Assembly (NCBI GenBank): GCA_910586015.1
Contig: CAJUGJ010000006.1
Span: 81,929-145,928, forward strand
Origin: an uncultured Lachnospiraceae bacterium
GTDB lineage: Bacteria; Bacillota; Clostridia; Lachnospirales; Lachnospiraceae
Length of the DNA stretch: 64,000 nucleotides
Reading direction: 5' to 3'
Notes under the pieces: model-generated
What the model saw: only the letters and a program-made list of their open reading frames with translations
Database searches by the model: none
What the model was told of the DNA's origin: nothing
Part shown: positions 44,777-53,553 of the stretch, piece by piece
How positions within the stretch are numbered: the first letter of the stretch is position 1
Layout of the letters: each line of letters begins with the position of its first letter
Translations under genes and position numbers: made by a program

Positions 44777-46738
44777 TTATTCTCTTTCTACCAAATGAGA
44801 ATGATTTTTACAGAGTTTAATTCTATTTTTTCCTGGCTTTAATTCTTGTAAAGGACCTGAAATTGCTTTTTCTTTGATTTCTTTTCCTAAGAGATCTATA
44901 CAGATAGTCAAAGGTGAAGTATCTGGATTTTCATAACATGCCTCTACAATTCTAGGAGCACCTAGTCGCTCTGTATTTATTGGTGTATTTAAAAGTTCAA
45001 ACATCTGTTCTGGAAGCGTGATTTCTAAAAATACTTCCTCTTTTGATGAAATAATTGTCGCTTTGGGATTCCATTCATTACAATAATAATTTTGTTCTCG
45101 GCAAAACGCCTTTGCTCCGTTTAAATATACGTTTTCTTCTATATACACAGGTTGTTTTATCTGAGCAAATGTTTCAACATCTCCACCATCTTTTTCAAGA
45201 TATCTTTCAATAAATTCTTCTATAGAAATCGGTGCACCATCATAAACGGCAGTTCCATATTCTCGATCTTTTTCATTTCCTCCTATCAAAATATTTTGAT
45301 ACCATCGATCATCAAAACCATATACTAATACGGTTCCTAATACTTCTGTAGAATGTGGTAGATGATATGGAGTAGAACGATCCAAAACAGGATACTGATT
45401 CATAAAACCAAAACATAAATTATGTACATATGCTCCTCCCTGAGCGGCGTTATCAAAATTATAGGCAGAAGCAAAAATATTATTATCTATTAAATAAGGA
45501 CCATGTGTTACTTCTATCATAAAATCTCTGTCATTGTGGTGATATACATTACAACTTACTCTTGTCCCTTGTGCCTGCCAGTCAAGCCATGTTCCCAATG
45601 TACAATGGTGAATATGATTATTGTGAATTTGCACATCAATCGCAGCATGAAGCTTAATTCCTGCAATTTCATGTCCCCAAAATTCATGTTTGGTTGCAAT
45701 ATGATAAATTTCATTTTCATAAATTTCACTGAAAATACATCCTAAATGTCCTACAATTCCTGTCTGTCCACAGTCATAAATAATATTATTTCTTACAATA
45801 TGCGATCCTATTCTCTCTTTACTCCAACCAATTGCTTTTGCACGAAAAACTGCTTCCATCTGATATTGATATCCCGGTTTTCTTAAACCTCTTGTAAATT
45901 CATTATCTCCTGTAGTCTCTTCTTTTCCTAAACTAATGGCACAACATTTCGAATCATGAAAGATATTATTTTCAATAATCCAGCCCTTACTCCAATTTGG
46001 CCCTATCATTGCAATCTGATTTGAAGTCGGCGGAGCCCATTGTGTAGCAGCATGTGCCATTTCAAATCCTCGTACTGTGATATAATTTAATCCTGTTCTT
46101 TCTGGATAGAAACAACACTGTCTTACATTAATCTCAACTAACTCTTTATTTGGATCATACTCACCAAAATTTACATATAAAATGGTACTTTTATACGTTA
46201 CCTCAGAAAACCACTGAAAAACAGTCTGTTCAGGATCTTGAATTTTACACTTCCTATTTCCCCATGTTGGATTAGAACTGATAAAACGCTTCTTAGGATT
46301 TTTTAAATCTTCAAAACAAACTGCTTCATAAAGAGAGCTTCCATTTAGATAAATTTCTCCAGTATGTACATCATAATTCTTTGGAGAAACAAGCCAGTCA
46401 CCTTCTATTTTTGTTTTATATGGATTATAGCTTCCAAACATTTCATTTGGAAGTTCTACTTTCCATACACTTCCTTCTATCTTTTCCCATCCAGTAATAA
46501 CTTCTGAGCCTTTAATTATTACATGTTCTCCCTTTGCCGCCTCAAAAATAATACGACAAGAATCATTTAATCCTCCATTTTTAGGACGTACCCACTCCCT
46601 ATATTCTCCTTTGTGTACAATAACTTTATCTCCTGCTACTGCTATTTCTGCCGCTTTCTGAATTGTTGCAAATGGATTTTGTTTTGTTCCGATATTTTGA
46701 TCAGAACCCTGTTTGGATACGTAATATATTTTTCTCAT
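44777..46738 (-). CDS. GH120 beta-xylosidase (XylC-like)
   Basis: 653 residues, like characterised GH120 enzymes such as XylC of Thermoanaerobacterium. The right-handed parallel beta-helix is visible, and strong similarity runs over the whole length from memory: AGDKVIVHKGEYREWVRPK, GWIIENNIFHDSKC, EIAGIKLHAAIDVQIHNN, and TEVLGTVLVYGFDDRWYQN. The proposed catalytic pair corresponds to Asp in GTWLDWQAQGT (nucleophile) and Glu in IEVTHGPYLID (acid/base). There is no signal peptide, so it acts inside the cell on imported xylo-oligosaccharides. No xylan transporter or other xylanolytic gene lies near. An operator-like palindrome overlaps its promoter. Confidence 0.92.
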   Translation of the reverse strand: MRKIYYVSKQGSDQNIGTKQNPFATIQKAAEIAVAGDKVIVHKGEYREWVRPKNGGLNDSCRIIFEAAKGEHVIIKGSEVITGWEKIEGSVWKVELPNEMFGSYNPYKTKIEGDWLVSPKNYDVHTGEIYLNGSSLYEAVCFEDLKNPKKRFISSNPTWGNRKCKIQDPEQTVFQWFSEVTYKSTILYVNFGEYDPNKELVEINVRQCCFYPERTGLNYITVRGFEMAHAATQWAPPTSNQIAMIGPNWSKGWIIENNIFHDSKCCAISLGKEETTGDNEFTRGLRKPGYQYQMEAVFRAKAIGWSKERIGSHIVRNNIIYDCGQTGIVGHLGCIFSEIYENEIYHIATKHEFWGHEIAGIKLHAAIDVQIHNNHIHHCTLGTWLDWQAQGTRVSCNVYHHNDRDFMIEVTHGPYLIDNNIFASAYNFDNAAQGGAYVHNLCFGFMNQYPVLDRSTPYHLPHSTEVLGTVLVYGFDDRWYQNILIGGNEKDREYGTAVYDGAPISIEEFIERYLEKDGGDVETFAQIKQPVYIEENVYLNGAKAFCREQNYYCNEWNPKATIISSKEEVFLEITLPEQMFELLNTPINTERLGAPRIVEACYENPDTSPLTICIDLLGKEIKEKAISGPLQELKPGKNRIKLCKNHSHLVERE

Positions 46739-46861
46739 TATTTCCCCTTTTCGTTTTTATAAATCAATCAAAAATAATATCCTTATTATCTTCTATATAG
46801 TTATTCTATCTTAAATCTTTTTCATCTATTTACACCCTCCATCCATTTGAATTTATTATTC

Positions 46862-46932
46862 CATTATACCATAACTTTGTACACTAATGTGCACATAAAA
46901 TCAGAAATTGAAACATTGTTTTTCTGTTTCAA
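46862..46932 (-). promoter_or_regulatory. Promoter and operator of the GH120 gene
   Basis: On the minus strand a -10 box TATAAT lies at 46867-46862. Just upstream, TGTACACTAATGTGCACA (46878-46895) is a near-perfect 18-base palindrome (TGTnCAC-N4-GTGnACA), placed where a repressor would block RNA polymerase. A second inverted repeat TTGAAACA/TGTTTCAA spans 46908-46932. The rest of the 46739-47084 gap shows nothing further. Confidence 0.5.
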
Positions 46933-47084
46933 CATTATACCAAAAATCCGAAAACATGGAAATAGATATTTCTTCAATAACTTTCTTATTCTGAATATAT
47001 ATGTATCTAAAATTCATTATATCTTGTTTAAGATACTCGGTTATGTTAAAATTAAAAATAAATTCTTAATTAGGAGAAAACTAT

Positions 47085-47441
47085 ATGACTAATGAAAAAA
47101 GAGCAGAAGAACTCATTAAAAAGTATGGATTTTCTTTTCACTCTATTTCAAAAAATGAAATTCGTAATCTGATTGAGCAGGAAATACAAAATTTTCAAGA
47201 AGGCAGTTCTGAATATATAAGAGTGCTTTGTGGATATTTATTTTGTATAGGAGATATTACAGACGTGCCACTACTTGAAAAAGCAAAATATAGTATCAAT
47301 ATGGATGTTGGCTGTATGATTGATAAAGAATGGATAGACAGCTTAAAAAATAGCGGAATAGAATCGGAGTTTGTTAATTCAAGAAACTATATTATTGAAA
47401 ACTTTATATCATACTATAAAAACTTTGAAGCAGACGAGTAA
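47085..47441 (+). CDS. Small helical protein, unknown, possible immunity-type
   Basis: 118 residues, opening MTNEKRAEELIKKYGF, with TAGGAG 9 bases upstream. Predicted mostly helical with a central EYIRVLCGYLFCIGDITDVPLLEKAKY that resembles small HEAT-like/immunity proteins. I do not place it in a named family. It is an isolated low-GC plus-strand gene among minus-strand genes and ends at a strong terminator. Confidence 0.55.
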   Translation: MTNEKRAEELIKKYGFSFHSISKNEIRNLIEQEIQNFQEGSSEYIRVLCGYLFCIGDITDVPLLEKAKYSINMDVGCMIDKEWIDSLKNSGIESEFVNSRNYIIENFISYYKNFEADE

Positions 47442-47459
47442 CTTTCAAATTGTTGTTTT

Positions 47460-47505
47460 AGAAAAAGTTTCGAGGCTTTTATCTTCGAAACTTTTTCTAT
47501 TTTGG
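47460..47505. terminator. Bidirectional intrinsic terminator
   Basis: AGAAAAAGTTTCGA (47460-47473) pairs perfectly with TCGAAACTTTTTCT (47485-47498), with ATTTT after it. It lies between convergent genes (small protein and MutS2-like). Confidence 0.9.
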
Positions 47506-47508
47506 CTT

Positions 47509-49416
47509 TTAAACTTCTCGAATCATCTCATCCCCTATGAATTTACCTCGTTCAACTTGATGTCTTAACTTTCTGTTTTTTACACTATCAAAAATAATAG
47601 AAAAATCATAATCTTCTGGATATAGTTCTTCTGCTGCTACATGAAGTTTCACTCTTTTGTGATTAATCCATATCTTTTTATTCTGCATTTGTACTCTTAA
47701 AACTCCTTTTTCATTTACTTTTTTACATACAATTCCTATCTTTTTATCTGGATATACAATCACACTATCTCCTAATTGAAATTTTTGTACAAGTTCTTGT
47801 TTTTTATTGCTTTCTTTCTTTTTTTGTATATGTGGTATATTCTCTTTTTCTAACCTATTTTCTAAATTCATATTCTTTAATTCTTGAGGAAGTTCTTTAC
47901 TTTTATACGCTTCCATTACTGCTGTTTTTAACATTTCTTTTGGCATCCCCATTTTTCCTGCTATATAAAATGCACAACTTTCTCCTGCCTCTCCAATTAC
48001 CAGTTGATATAGGGGTTTTAAACTTTCCTTATCAAATGTCATTCTTGCATTAACAATACTCTCTTTTCTTTCTGCATATTGTTTGATTTCTGGATAATGA
48101 GTAGTTACAAGAAACAGTGCTTCGCTTTTACGTAATTCTTCTAATACCGCAATCGCAATGCCCATTCCCTCTGTAGGATCAGTTCCTGAACCAAGCTCAT
48201 CCATAATTACAAGACTATTTTTATTTACTTTTTTTAAAATCTCTAATATATTTGCAATATGGGCAGAAAAGGTAGAGAGATTTTCAGATAAATTCTGACC
48301 ATCCCCAATATCACATAAAAAATTACTACTCATACAAATATCTGCTTGTTTACAAGCAACATGCAATCCACATTGTGCCATCATGCAGTTTAAAGCAACC
48401 ATTTTAATCGCAACTGTTTTTCCGCCTGTATTAGGATCTGTAATAATCACTCCTTTAAATTGATTACCTATCTCGAATTGTAATGGAATACAAATTTCTT
48501 TATCTATGAGAGGATGACGAACATCTTTTAATATAATAGATCGATTCGTATTGATCTTTGGCTCTATTCCACTATATTGTAAACTCAATTTCCCTTTGGA
48601 AAAAATAAAATCTAACTTTTCTATCATACTGACATCCTGCTCTAAAATCGGTGCATCATCTGAGATCATTGCTGTAAGCGAATATAAAATTCTTCTTTCT
48701 TCATTTTCTTCCTCTATATATAAAAGTTGTAAACTTTCATAATATTTTGTTACAGAAGTTGGTTCTATAAAAAACGTATTTCCTGTCGAAGATTGATCAA
48801 TCACTGTACCCTTTATTTTATATTTATACTCTTTTTTTACTGGAATACAACGGTGTCCGTTTCGAGTAGTACTAAAACTATCTGACATACATTCCTTATT
48901 CGCTCTTATTACAGAATCTGCCTTCTCTCTCATTGCATCTTCATTTCTCTCTATCTCACTTCGAATAGATTTTAAAAGTTTAGAAGCATTATCATCTACC
49001 TTACCATTTCGAATTTGAAGTTGAATCATTTCTCTGATATATTCCAAACTATCCAAGTTCTCCTCATAGTATGCCAAAGAAATTTCCCATTGTTTCGAAT
49101 GGTTTAAATAATTTTTCAGTCTCATTATGGCAACAAGGGCATTTTCTATTTCTTCTAACTGCAAAACAGATAAACAATTTCCTGTTTTTGCAATCTGAAT
49201 GTATTCTCGGATTTTATTTAGAGAAACTAACGGTGGATTCCCACTTTTTTCTATCAACTGTTTTGCCTCTGTTGTTTCTCTTTGTTTTGTCAGCAATTCA
49301 CTTTCAGACATATATGGTATAGTATCCCTGATTTTTTCTTTTGCCCATTTAGTAAGTGCTAACTCTGTCCACATTTCTTTTATTTTATCAAATTCTAATA
49401 TCATTTCTGTATCCAT
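47509..49416 (-). CDS. MutS2-like ATPase lacking the Smr domain
   Basis: 635 residues from the ATG at 49416 (GGGGAT about 10 bases upstream); the upstream ATG at 49461 is less well placed. MutS2-type lever and ATPase regions are clear: ITDPNTGGKT in the Walker A position, MDELGSGTDPTEG as Walker B, STFSAHI signature and VTTHY. A KOW-like domain (KFQLGDSVIVYPDKKIG) follows, but the roughly 80-residue C-terminal Smr nuclease domain of classical MutS2 (about 780 residues) is missing. The Walker A first Gly is Asp. MutS2 proteins act on branched DNA and stalled ribosomes; this short form is a divergent paralogue. Confidence 0.85.
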   Translation of the reverse strand: MDTEMILEFDKIKEMWTELALTKWAKEKIRDTIPYMSESELLTKQRETTEAKQLIEKSGNPPLVSLNKIREYIQIAKTGNCLSVLQLEEIENALVAIMRLKNYLNHSKQWEISLAYYEENLDSLEYIREMIQLQIRNGKVDDNASKLLKSIRSEIERNEDAMREKADSVIRANKECMSDSFSTTRNGHRCIPVKKEYKYKIKGTVIDQSSTGNTFFIEPTSVTKYYESLQLLYIEEENEERRILYSLTAMISDDAPILEQDVSMIEKLDFIFSKGKLSLQYSGIEPKINTNRSIILKDVRHPLIDKEICIPLQFEIGNQFKGVIITDPNTGGKTVAIKMVALNCMMAQCGLHVACKQADICMSSNFLCDIGDGQNLSENLSTFSAHIANILEILKKVNKNSLVIMDELGSGTDPTEGMGIAIAVLEELRKSEALFLVTTHYPEIKQYAERKESIVNARMTFDKESLKPLYQLVIGEAGESCAFYIAGKMGMPKEMLKTAVMEAYKSKELPQELKNMNLENRLEKENIPHIQKKKESNKKQELVQKFQLGDSVIVYPDKKIGIVCKKVNEKGVLRVQMQNKKIWINHKRVKLHVAAEELYPEDYDFSIIFDSVKNRKLRHQVERGKFIGDEMIREV

Positions 49417-49461
49417 TATCTTTATCCCCATTTCTGCATTTTTTTTAACTTTACATATCAC

Positions 49462-49923
49462 TGCTTAATTATAAAGTTTTTCTTTTTTAAAATAAAACTA
49501 CATAAAAAAAATCATGGTTTCTGCCTATAAAACAGACTGATACCATGAAAAAATAAACTTTTCTAATGAAGGATAAAAAGATACAGAAATATTTGGAAAC
49601 AAAAAACGAGTAAGACCTCTACAGTCATACTCGTCTATCTATTCTTATCCATGAAAAGTAAGACAACTATTTATCGTGTATGCAGCAATCTGTAAGGCAG
49701 AAACAACCAGCATCAAACAATGCCAAAAAAAGGGTAACACAAAAAGATCCCTTTTTTTTAAATCATTTAGTTGTTTTTTATCACTCCAGAAACGACTAAC
49801 ATCCACTTACCTACCTTTTCTTAATTTTCATATAACTTTTTATTTTTCTTTATTTTAAATCAATGTCTACTGATTGTCAAGGGGAAATTTCATTTATGAT
49901 ATTATCTAACTACTCCATTTATC
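49462..49923 (-). other. Intergenic region with three tandem terminator-like hairpins
   Basis: On the minus strand three hairpins follow each other. AAAAAAAGGG/CCCTTTTTTT lies at 49726-49757. ACGAGTATGAC/GTCTTACTCGT with six T lies at 49606-49634. TCATGGT with TCTG pairs to CAGA with ACCATGA at 49513-49549, followed by eight T. Between the first two a 22-codon ORF starting MLVVSALQIAAY (about 49705-49637) has no ribosome binding site. This spacing suggests small transcripts, but no known RNA is recognised. Confidence 0.5.
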
Positions 49924-50432
49924 CTATATAATAAAATTTACTACTGTATATATTAAGTGACAAATCATAAATATTCCTGTCGAAATCAATGCAGCTATAT
50001 TTTTTCTTATATCAGCAAATAAAATAAAAACAATACATGGGGCAATACAAAGATCTAAAATAATAATTTTATTCCTATATAGTATAAAATCCAACCACTA
50101 AAATAGAATATACAAAATATTATAATTAGCAGTTTAATTTTCTTGTTTATAGTTTTTTGACTTTCTATATTAATAAAAAAACAAAGTGAAAAAAACATAA
50201 TTATTTGGAAAATTTGTGATATCTTATCTATAGTTATCGTAATGGAATCAGCTCTTAATATATCATTTGGTGCTGGCACTAAAAACCATATAAAATTAGG
50301 ACACATAATTATTAAAAATAAAAATAAGCCCCATATATCAAATCCAATCTTATATTTTTTAATATTTTTCCCTCTAATCTTATAAATATCATTTTTAAAA
50401 TTTATTAATAAAGAGCTGTTAATTTTCTTCAT
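49924..50432 (-). pseudogene. Frameshifted four-to-five-span membrane protein gene
   Basis: The first part (to a stop at 50055) encodes about 125 residues with four hydrophobic spans (FIWFLVPAPNDILRADS). Beyond the stop, in the next frame, translation continues as YRNKIIILDLCIAPC, FILFADIRKNIAALI and FMICHLIYTVVNFII to a TAG at 49926-49924, completing the last spans in the style of conserved clostridial membrane proteins of this type. The frame change falls near TACTATATAGGAATA (about 50080). It is thus one gene broken by a single indel, or a sequencing error or programmed shift. Family unnamed. Confidence 0.7.
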
Positions 50433-51057
50433 TAAAAAGCTTGTCAAAAATTTTGGTGGTTTCCTCTGACATACGACGGGTACATGTAAGGCTCATAAAG
50501 AGAGGATTCCCTTTTTCGTCTAACCGCAGAGCCTTTTCTTTACTTTTTGGATACCCAAAACGTAGAAGGGGAATTACCTCATCAGGCAGAAGGCGGGGTG
50601 TAATACTACTACCTTCTTCCCCCCAGACAGCCCACTTAGAACAGCAGTTGAAGGGTTCTTGATGAAGCTGGTGAGGCTTGTCTGTTTTGTGAACTATCTG
50701 TATCCCCTCTGGCACAGCTTCGGCACAGTCGTAGCTTTTACAGTCCCATGTGTAATAAAAGGTCTCTGAGACTTCCATAGCAATTCCTTCAGGAATCAGA
50801 GAACTATAGTCAGCTCCCAGCTCTCGTATACAGTAGTCAAAAGCACGTTCTCGGTGTGTTACTGGTAGACGAGCCATGACATACAACTTTTTTTTCGTCA
50901 GGGTGATTGGAAAGACCACATCTCCCTCCTTAATAGAAGCAATGGTGGGCATTCGAGAATGGATACTGCCATAAACCACCTTAATCGGTCCTGTGTCCCC
51001 TGCCTTTTTCAGCTCCTCTACCCGATCTTGGGGCCAATAAACTATATAATATGCCAC
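50419..51057 (-). CDS. Conserved hypothetical protein, PUA/EVE-like N-terminus
   Basis: 212 residues with a GTG start (RBS AAGGAGG, 8-base spacing). The early segment IKEGDVVFPITLTKKKLYVMARL has the look of an EVE/PUA-like or small beta-barrel domain, and the rest contains WDCKSYDCAEAVPEG, several Cys and Trp. Function unknown. Its GC content (about 48 percent by eye) is higher than that of its neighbours, suggesting separate acquisition. Its end overlaps the start region of the frameshifted membrane gene. Confidence 0.55.
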   Translation of the reverse strand: MAYYIVYWPQDRVEELKKAGDTGPIKVVYGSIHSRMPTIASIKEGDVVFPITLTKKKLYVMARLPVTHRERAFDYCIRELGADYSSLIPEGIAMEVSETFYYTWDCKSYDCAEAVPEGIQIVHKTDKPHQLHQEPFNCCSKWAVWGEEGSSITPRLLPDEVIPLLRFGYPKSKEKALRLDEKGNPLFMSLTCTRRMSEETTKIFDKLFNEEN

Positions 51058-51200
51058 ATTCTTATCCTCCTTAGAACTTCTTATCCACTTGATAAATATA
51101 AATTTTTTTCTTCAAAAGGCAAATAAATAATAAATCATTATAAATCTATTCACTCTACGTCATCTGTCTTTATTATTTTCTCAAACCATAATATAGCCTA

Positions 51201-51585
51201 TTATGAAAACATTAATCCTGTTTTATCTAATAAAATTTTTAACCATTTTTTTCTGTTTGCTAATGATATTTTTTCTGTTATTATTTCCTTGTTTTCTTTA
51301 TTCATAAGTAATAACCAGTCCCATTGGAAAAATTCCTTGATTACACTTCTCTACTCCCTTAATACAATCATACGGAATGTATATATATTCGCTAGAAATT
51401 CCTTTAGAAAGAATTACTTGTTTATCTGTAAAAATTACTACTCCTCCTTGTTTCCATACTGCAAATTTTCCAACTAACTTTTCTGCATAATTTATTGAAC
51501 TTGAGCCAAATAATTCTTCATCTGGTGATAATACCCCTCTATCAACAAGGTTTTTTCTTTGTTGTTCTAATTTTTGTTCTTGCAT
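51201..51585 (-). pseudogene. Frameshifted bacterial PH-domain-like protein gene
   Basis: The ORF from 51585 gives 95 residues ending VITYE at a stop at 51298, containing a PH-domain-like segment (GGVVIFTDKQVILSKGISSEYIYIPYD). Just before the stop another frame continues NKENKEIITEKISLANRKKWLKILLDKTGLMFS to a TAA at 51203-51201, which is the expected final strands and helix of such a domain. A single indel near 51300 therefore broke the gene. RBS AAGGAGATTTAGAAA. Confidence 0.65.
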
Positions 51586-51779
51586 TTTCTAAATCTCCTT
51601 ATAAATTTTTTACTTTATGTTTTGCTAAAGCTTGACTGTATAGTATAACTATTGTACTCTAATCAAATTGTTTAATATAATCAGTATAATTCAATTCTTC
51701 ATATATTTCTATATAATAAGCAACTTTTGTTTACTGCCAATTTTCTTATTATTTTATAAGTTACAGTTTAAGAAAATGA

Positions 51780-52691
51780 CTATTCTTCAAATATTGATAA
51801 TGACTGCTTATATTGTAATGGTGTCATTTCGTACTTCTTTTTAAATATTTTTCCGAAATAACTGGAATTAGAAAAGCCACATTCTGTAGCGATTTGTGTC
51901 ATAGACTTATCTGTTCTAATCATCAAGTACACGGCACGAGATAAACGATATTCCATTAAATACACCATGGGGCTTTTATTCGTATATTGCTGAAAATGTC
52001 GAAAGCATCCGCTTCGGCTTATATTAGTATATCGTACAATATCTTCAATACGGATATCCTCAGCATAGTATTTATGAATAAATTCAAGAATATCTTTGGC
52101 TTTTTGTTCATTTTCGTGGTCAGTATTTAATGACAATAAAGTATTTTTATGCTTTTTTATATAGCATAGTGTTAAACTCCAAATGCGACTAATAAGACTG
52201 ATGTACAGCATTTCGAAATCATCAAGCTGTTTTGTGTGGATATCATATATTTCAAATAATGATTTTAAAATGTCATCGCCTTCTGTTATCGTTTGTTCTA
52301 TTAAAAAACTTTTAACAGCAGATTGTAAAATTGGCTGAAAATGCTTGCGATAAATAGTGCCACGTTCACCGCCTACAAATAAAGTCGGCAGGAAGCTTAC
52401 TGTAAATACCTTAGCATTGCTTTTTCCTGCTTGTGTAGCCATATGCATTGAATTAGCATTGATAAAAATAGCATCTCCCTGCTTTAGTTCAATACATTTA
52501 CCCTCAACCGTGAAAACTACGACACCGGATAATACAACACAATATTCAAACTCATTATGCCAATGGTATGATAAACTTTGATTAGCAAAAGAGCGGAAAT
52601 CTCCTATCCAAAAAACAAATGGAATTGACGGATCAGGATATTCAAAAAGTTCCCTCATTTCCTTATCAAAAGAAAAATGTATTTCTGACAT
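51780..52691 (-). CDS. AraC-family transcriptional regulator
   Basis: 303 residues. N-terminal cupin sensing domain (about 30-120, YHWHNEFEYCVVLSG, FTVEGKCIELKQGDAIFINANSMH), then a linker and a C-terminal double helix-turn-helix (about 195-295, with IRIEDIVRYTNISRSGCFRHF and MTQIATECGFSNSSYFGKIFKKKY). It is divergent from the MFS gene remnant at 52875, so it probably regulated that transporter. The effector is unknown. Confidence 0.92.
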   Translation of the reverse strand: MSEIHFSFDKEMRELFEYPDPSIPFVFWIGDFRSFANQSLSYHWHNEFEYCVVLSGVVVFTVEGKCIELKQGDAIFINANSMHMATQAGKSNAKVFTVSFLPTLFVGGERGTIYRKHFQPILQSAVKSFLIEQTITEGDDILKSLFEIYDIHTKQLDDFEMLYISLISRIWSLTLCYIKKHKNTLLSLNTDHENEQKAKDILEFIHKYYAEDIRIEDIVRYTNISRSGCFRHFQQYTNKSPMVYLMEYRLSRAVYLMIRTDKSMTQIATECGFSNSSYFGKIFKKKYEMTPLQYKQSLSIFEE

Positions 52692-52874
52692 TATTCACCC
52701 TCATATTGAAACTATATTACTAAAATATTGGACTATATTTATATTTATAACCTTAATTTGATACTATAATCATAAATTAAAGAATTATTTTTGTCAATGC
52801 TAAGTACTATGTTGTGTTGAAGATGCAATCTCAACTTGGTTCTTAGCAAATACCACGGAAAGGTAACAATAACT

Positions 52875-53466
52875 ATGGAGAAAATAAATTACAAACGAAC
52901 CAAACTCACTTGCTATTTTACATATCTTGCAATGTCTTCGGTGTTTAGTTTACCACCACTGTTATTTGCAACATTTAGAGAAATGTATGGAATATCTTAT
53001 ACACTACTCGGAACTTTAGTTCTCATTAATTTCTGTACGCAATTAGGAATTGATTTAATTTTTAGTTTTTTTAGCAAATATTTTAATATTCATAAAACCA
53101 TTCGTTTGATACCACTTGTAACAGCAACGGGCTTATGTGTATATGCTTTGATTCCTATACTATTTCCACAGTATGCCTATATTGGTCTTGTTGCTGGAAC
53201 ATTTATTTTTTCGTTTGCAGCAGGACTTGGAGAAGTGTTGATAAGTCCAACTGTCGCGCATTACCATCAGATACTCCTGAAAAAGATATGAGTATTCTAC
53301 ACTCTCTATATGGTTATGGCTTTGTTAGTGTCGTTCTTGTTAGCACCTTGTTTCTTCAATTTGTGGGAAAAGAATATTGGATGTACTTGACTTTTTTTGG
53401 GCAGTGTTGCCGATAATTGCATCTATTCTTCTGATGACATCACCTCCCTGCCATAATGTCAAGTGA
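52875..53466 (+). pseudogene. MFS transporter gene, frameshifted and truncated by the mobile element
   Basis: The start MEKINYKRTKLTCYFTYLA leads into several membrane spans typical of MFS sugar or drug transporters. The reading frame changes near 53265 (after LISPTVA; the next frame gives LPSDTPEKDMSILHSLYGYGF), and again at a T run near 53394 (LTFFG to FFWAVLPIIASILLM). The remaining sequence ends TSPPCHNVK at 53466, where the GC-rich element begins, so about two thirds of a 400-residue transporter are missing. Divergent AraC gene at its left was likely its regulator. Confidence 0.85.
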
Positions 53467-53510
53467 ATAGTTCAGATTTCCCTCAAAAATTTCATCCAGA
53501 AACGACAAAA

Positions 53511-53545
53511 GGCCCCTTTCCCCAAAAAGGGAAAGAGGCCGTAAA
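53511..53545 (-). terminator. Intrinsic terminator of the recombinase gene
   Basis: GGCCCCTTTCCC (53511-53522) pairs with GGGAAAGAGGCC (53529-53540) with one G-T pair; on the minus strand TTTTGTCG follows. It lies 13 bases after the recombinase stop. Confidence 0.85.
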
Positions 53546-53553
53546 TACAAAAT

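Noticed and set aside
49637-49705. 22-codon ORF MLVVSALQIAAY as a signalling peptide
   Set aside because: There is no Shine-Dalgarno sequence before it and no AgrB-like or export gene near; kept only as part of the region description.
49676-49858. Plus-strand 60-codon ORF in the tandem-terminator region
   Set aside because: No ribosome binding site, it runs through a terminator-like hairpin and shows no protein-like composition.
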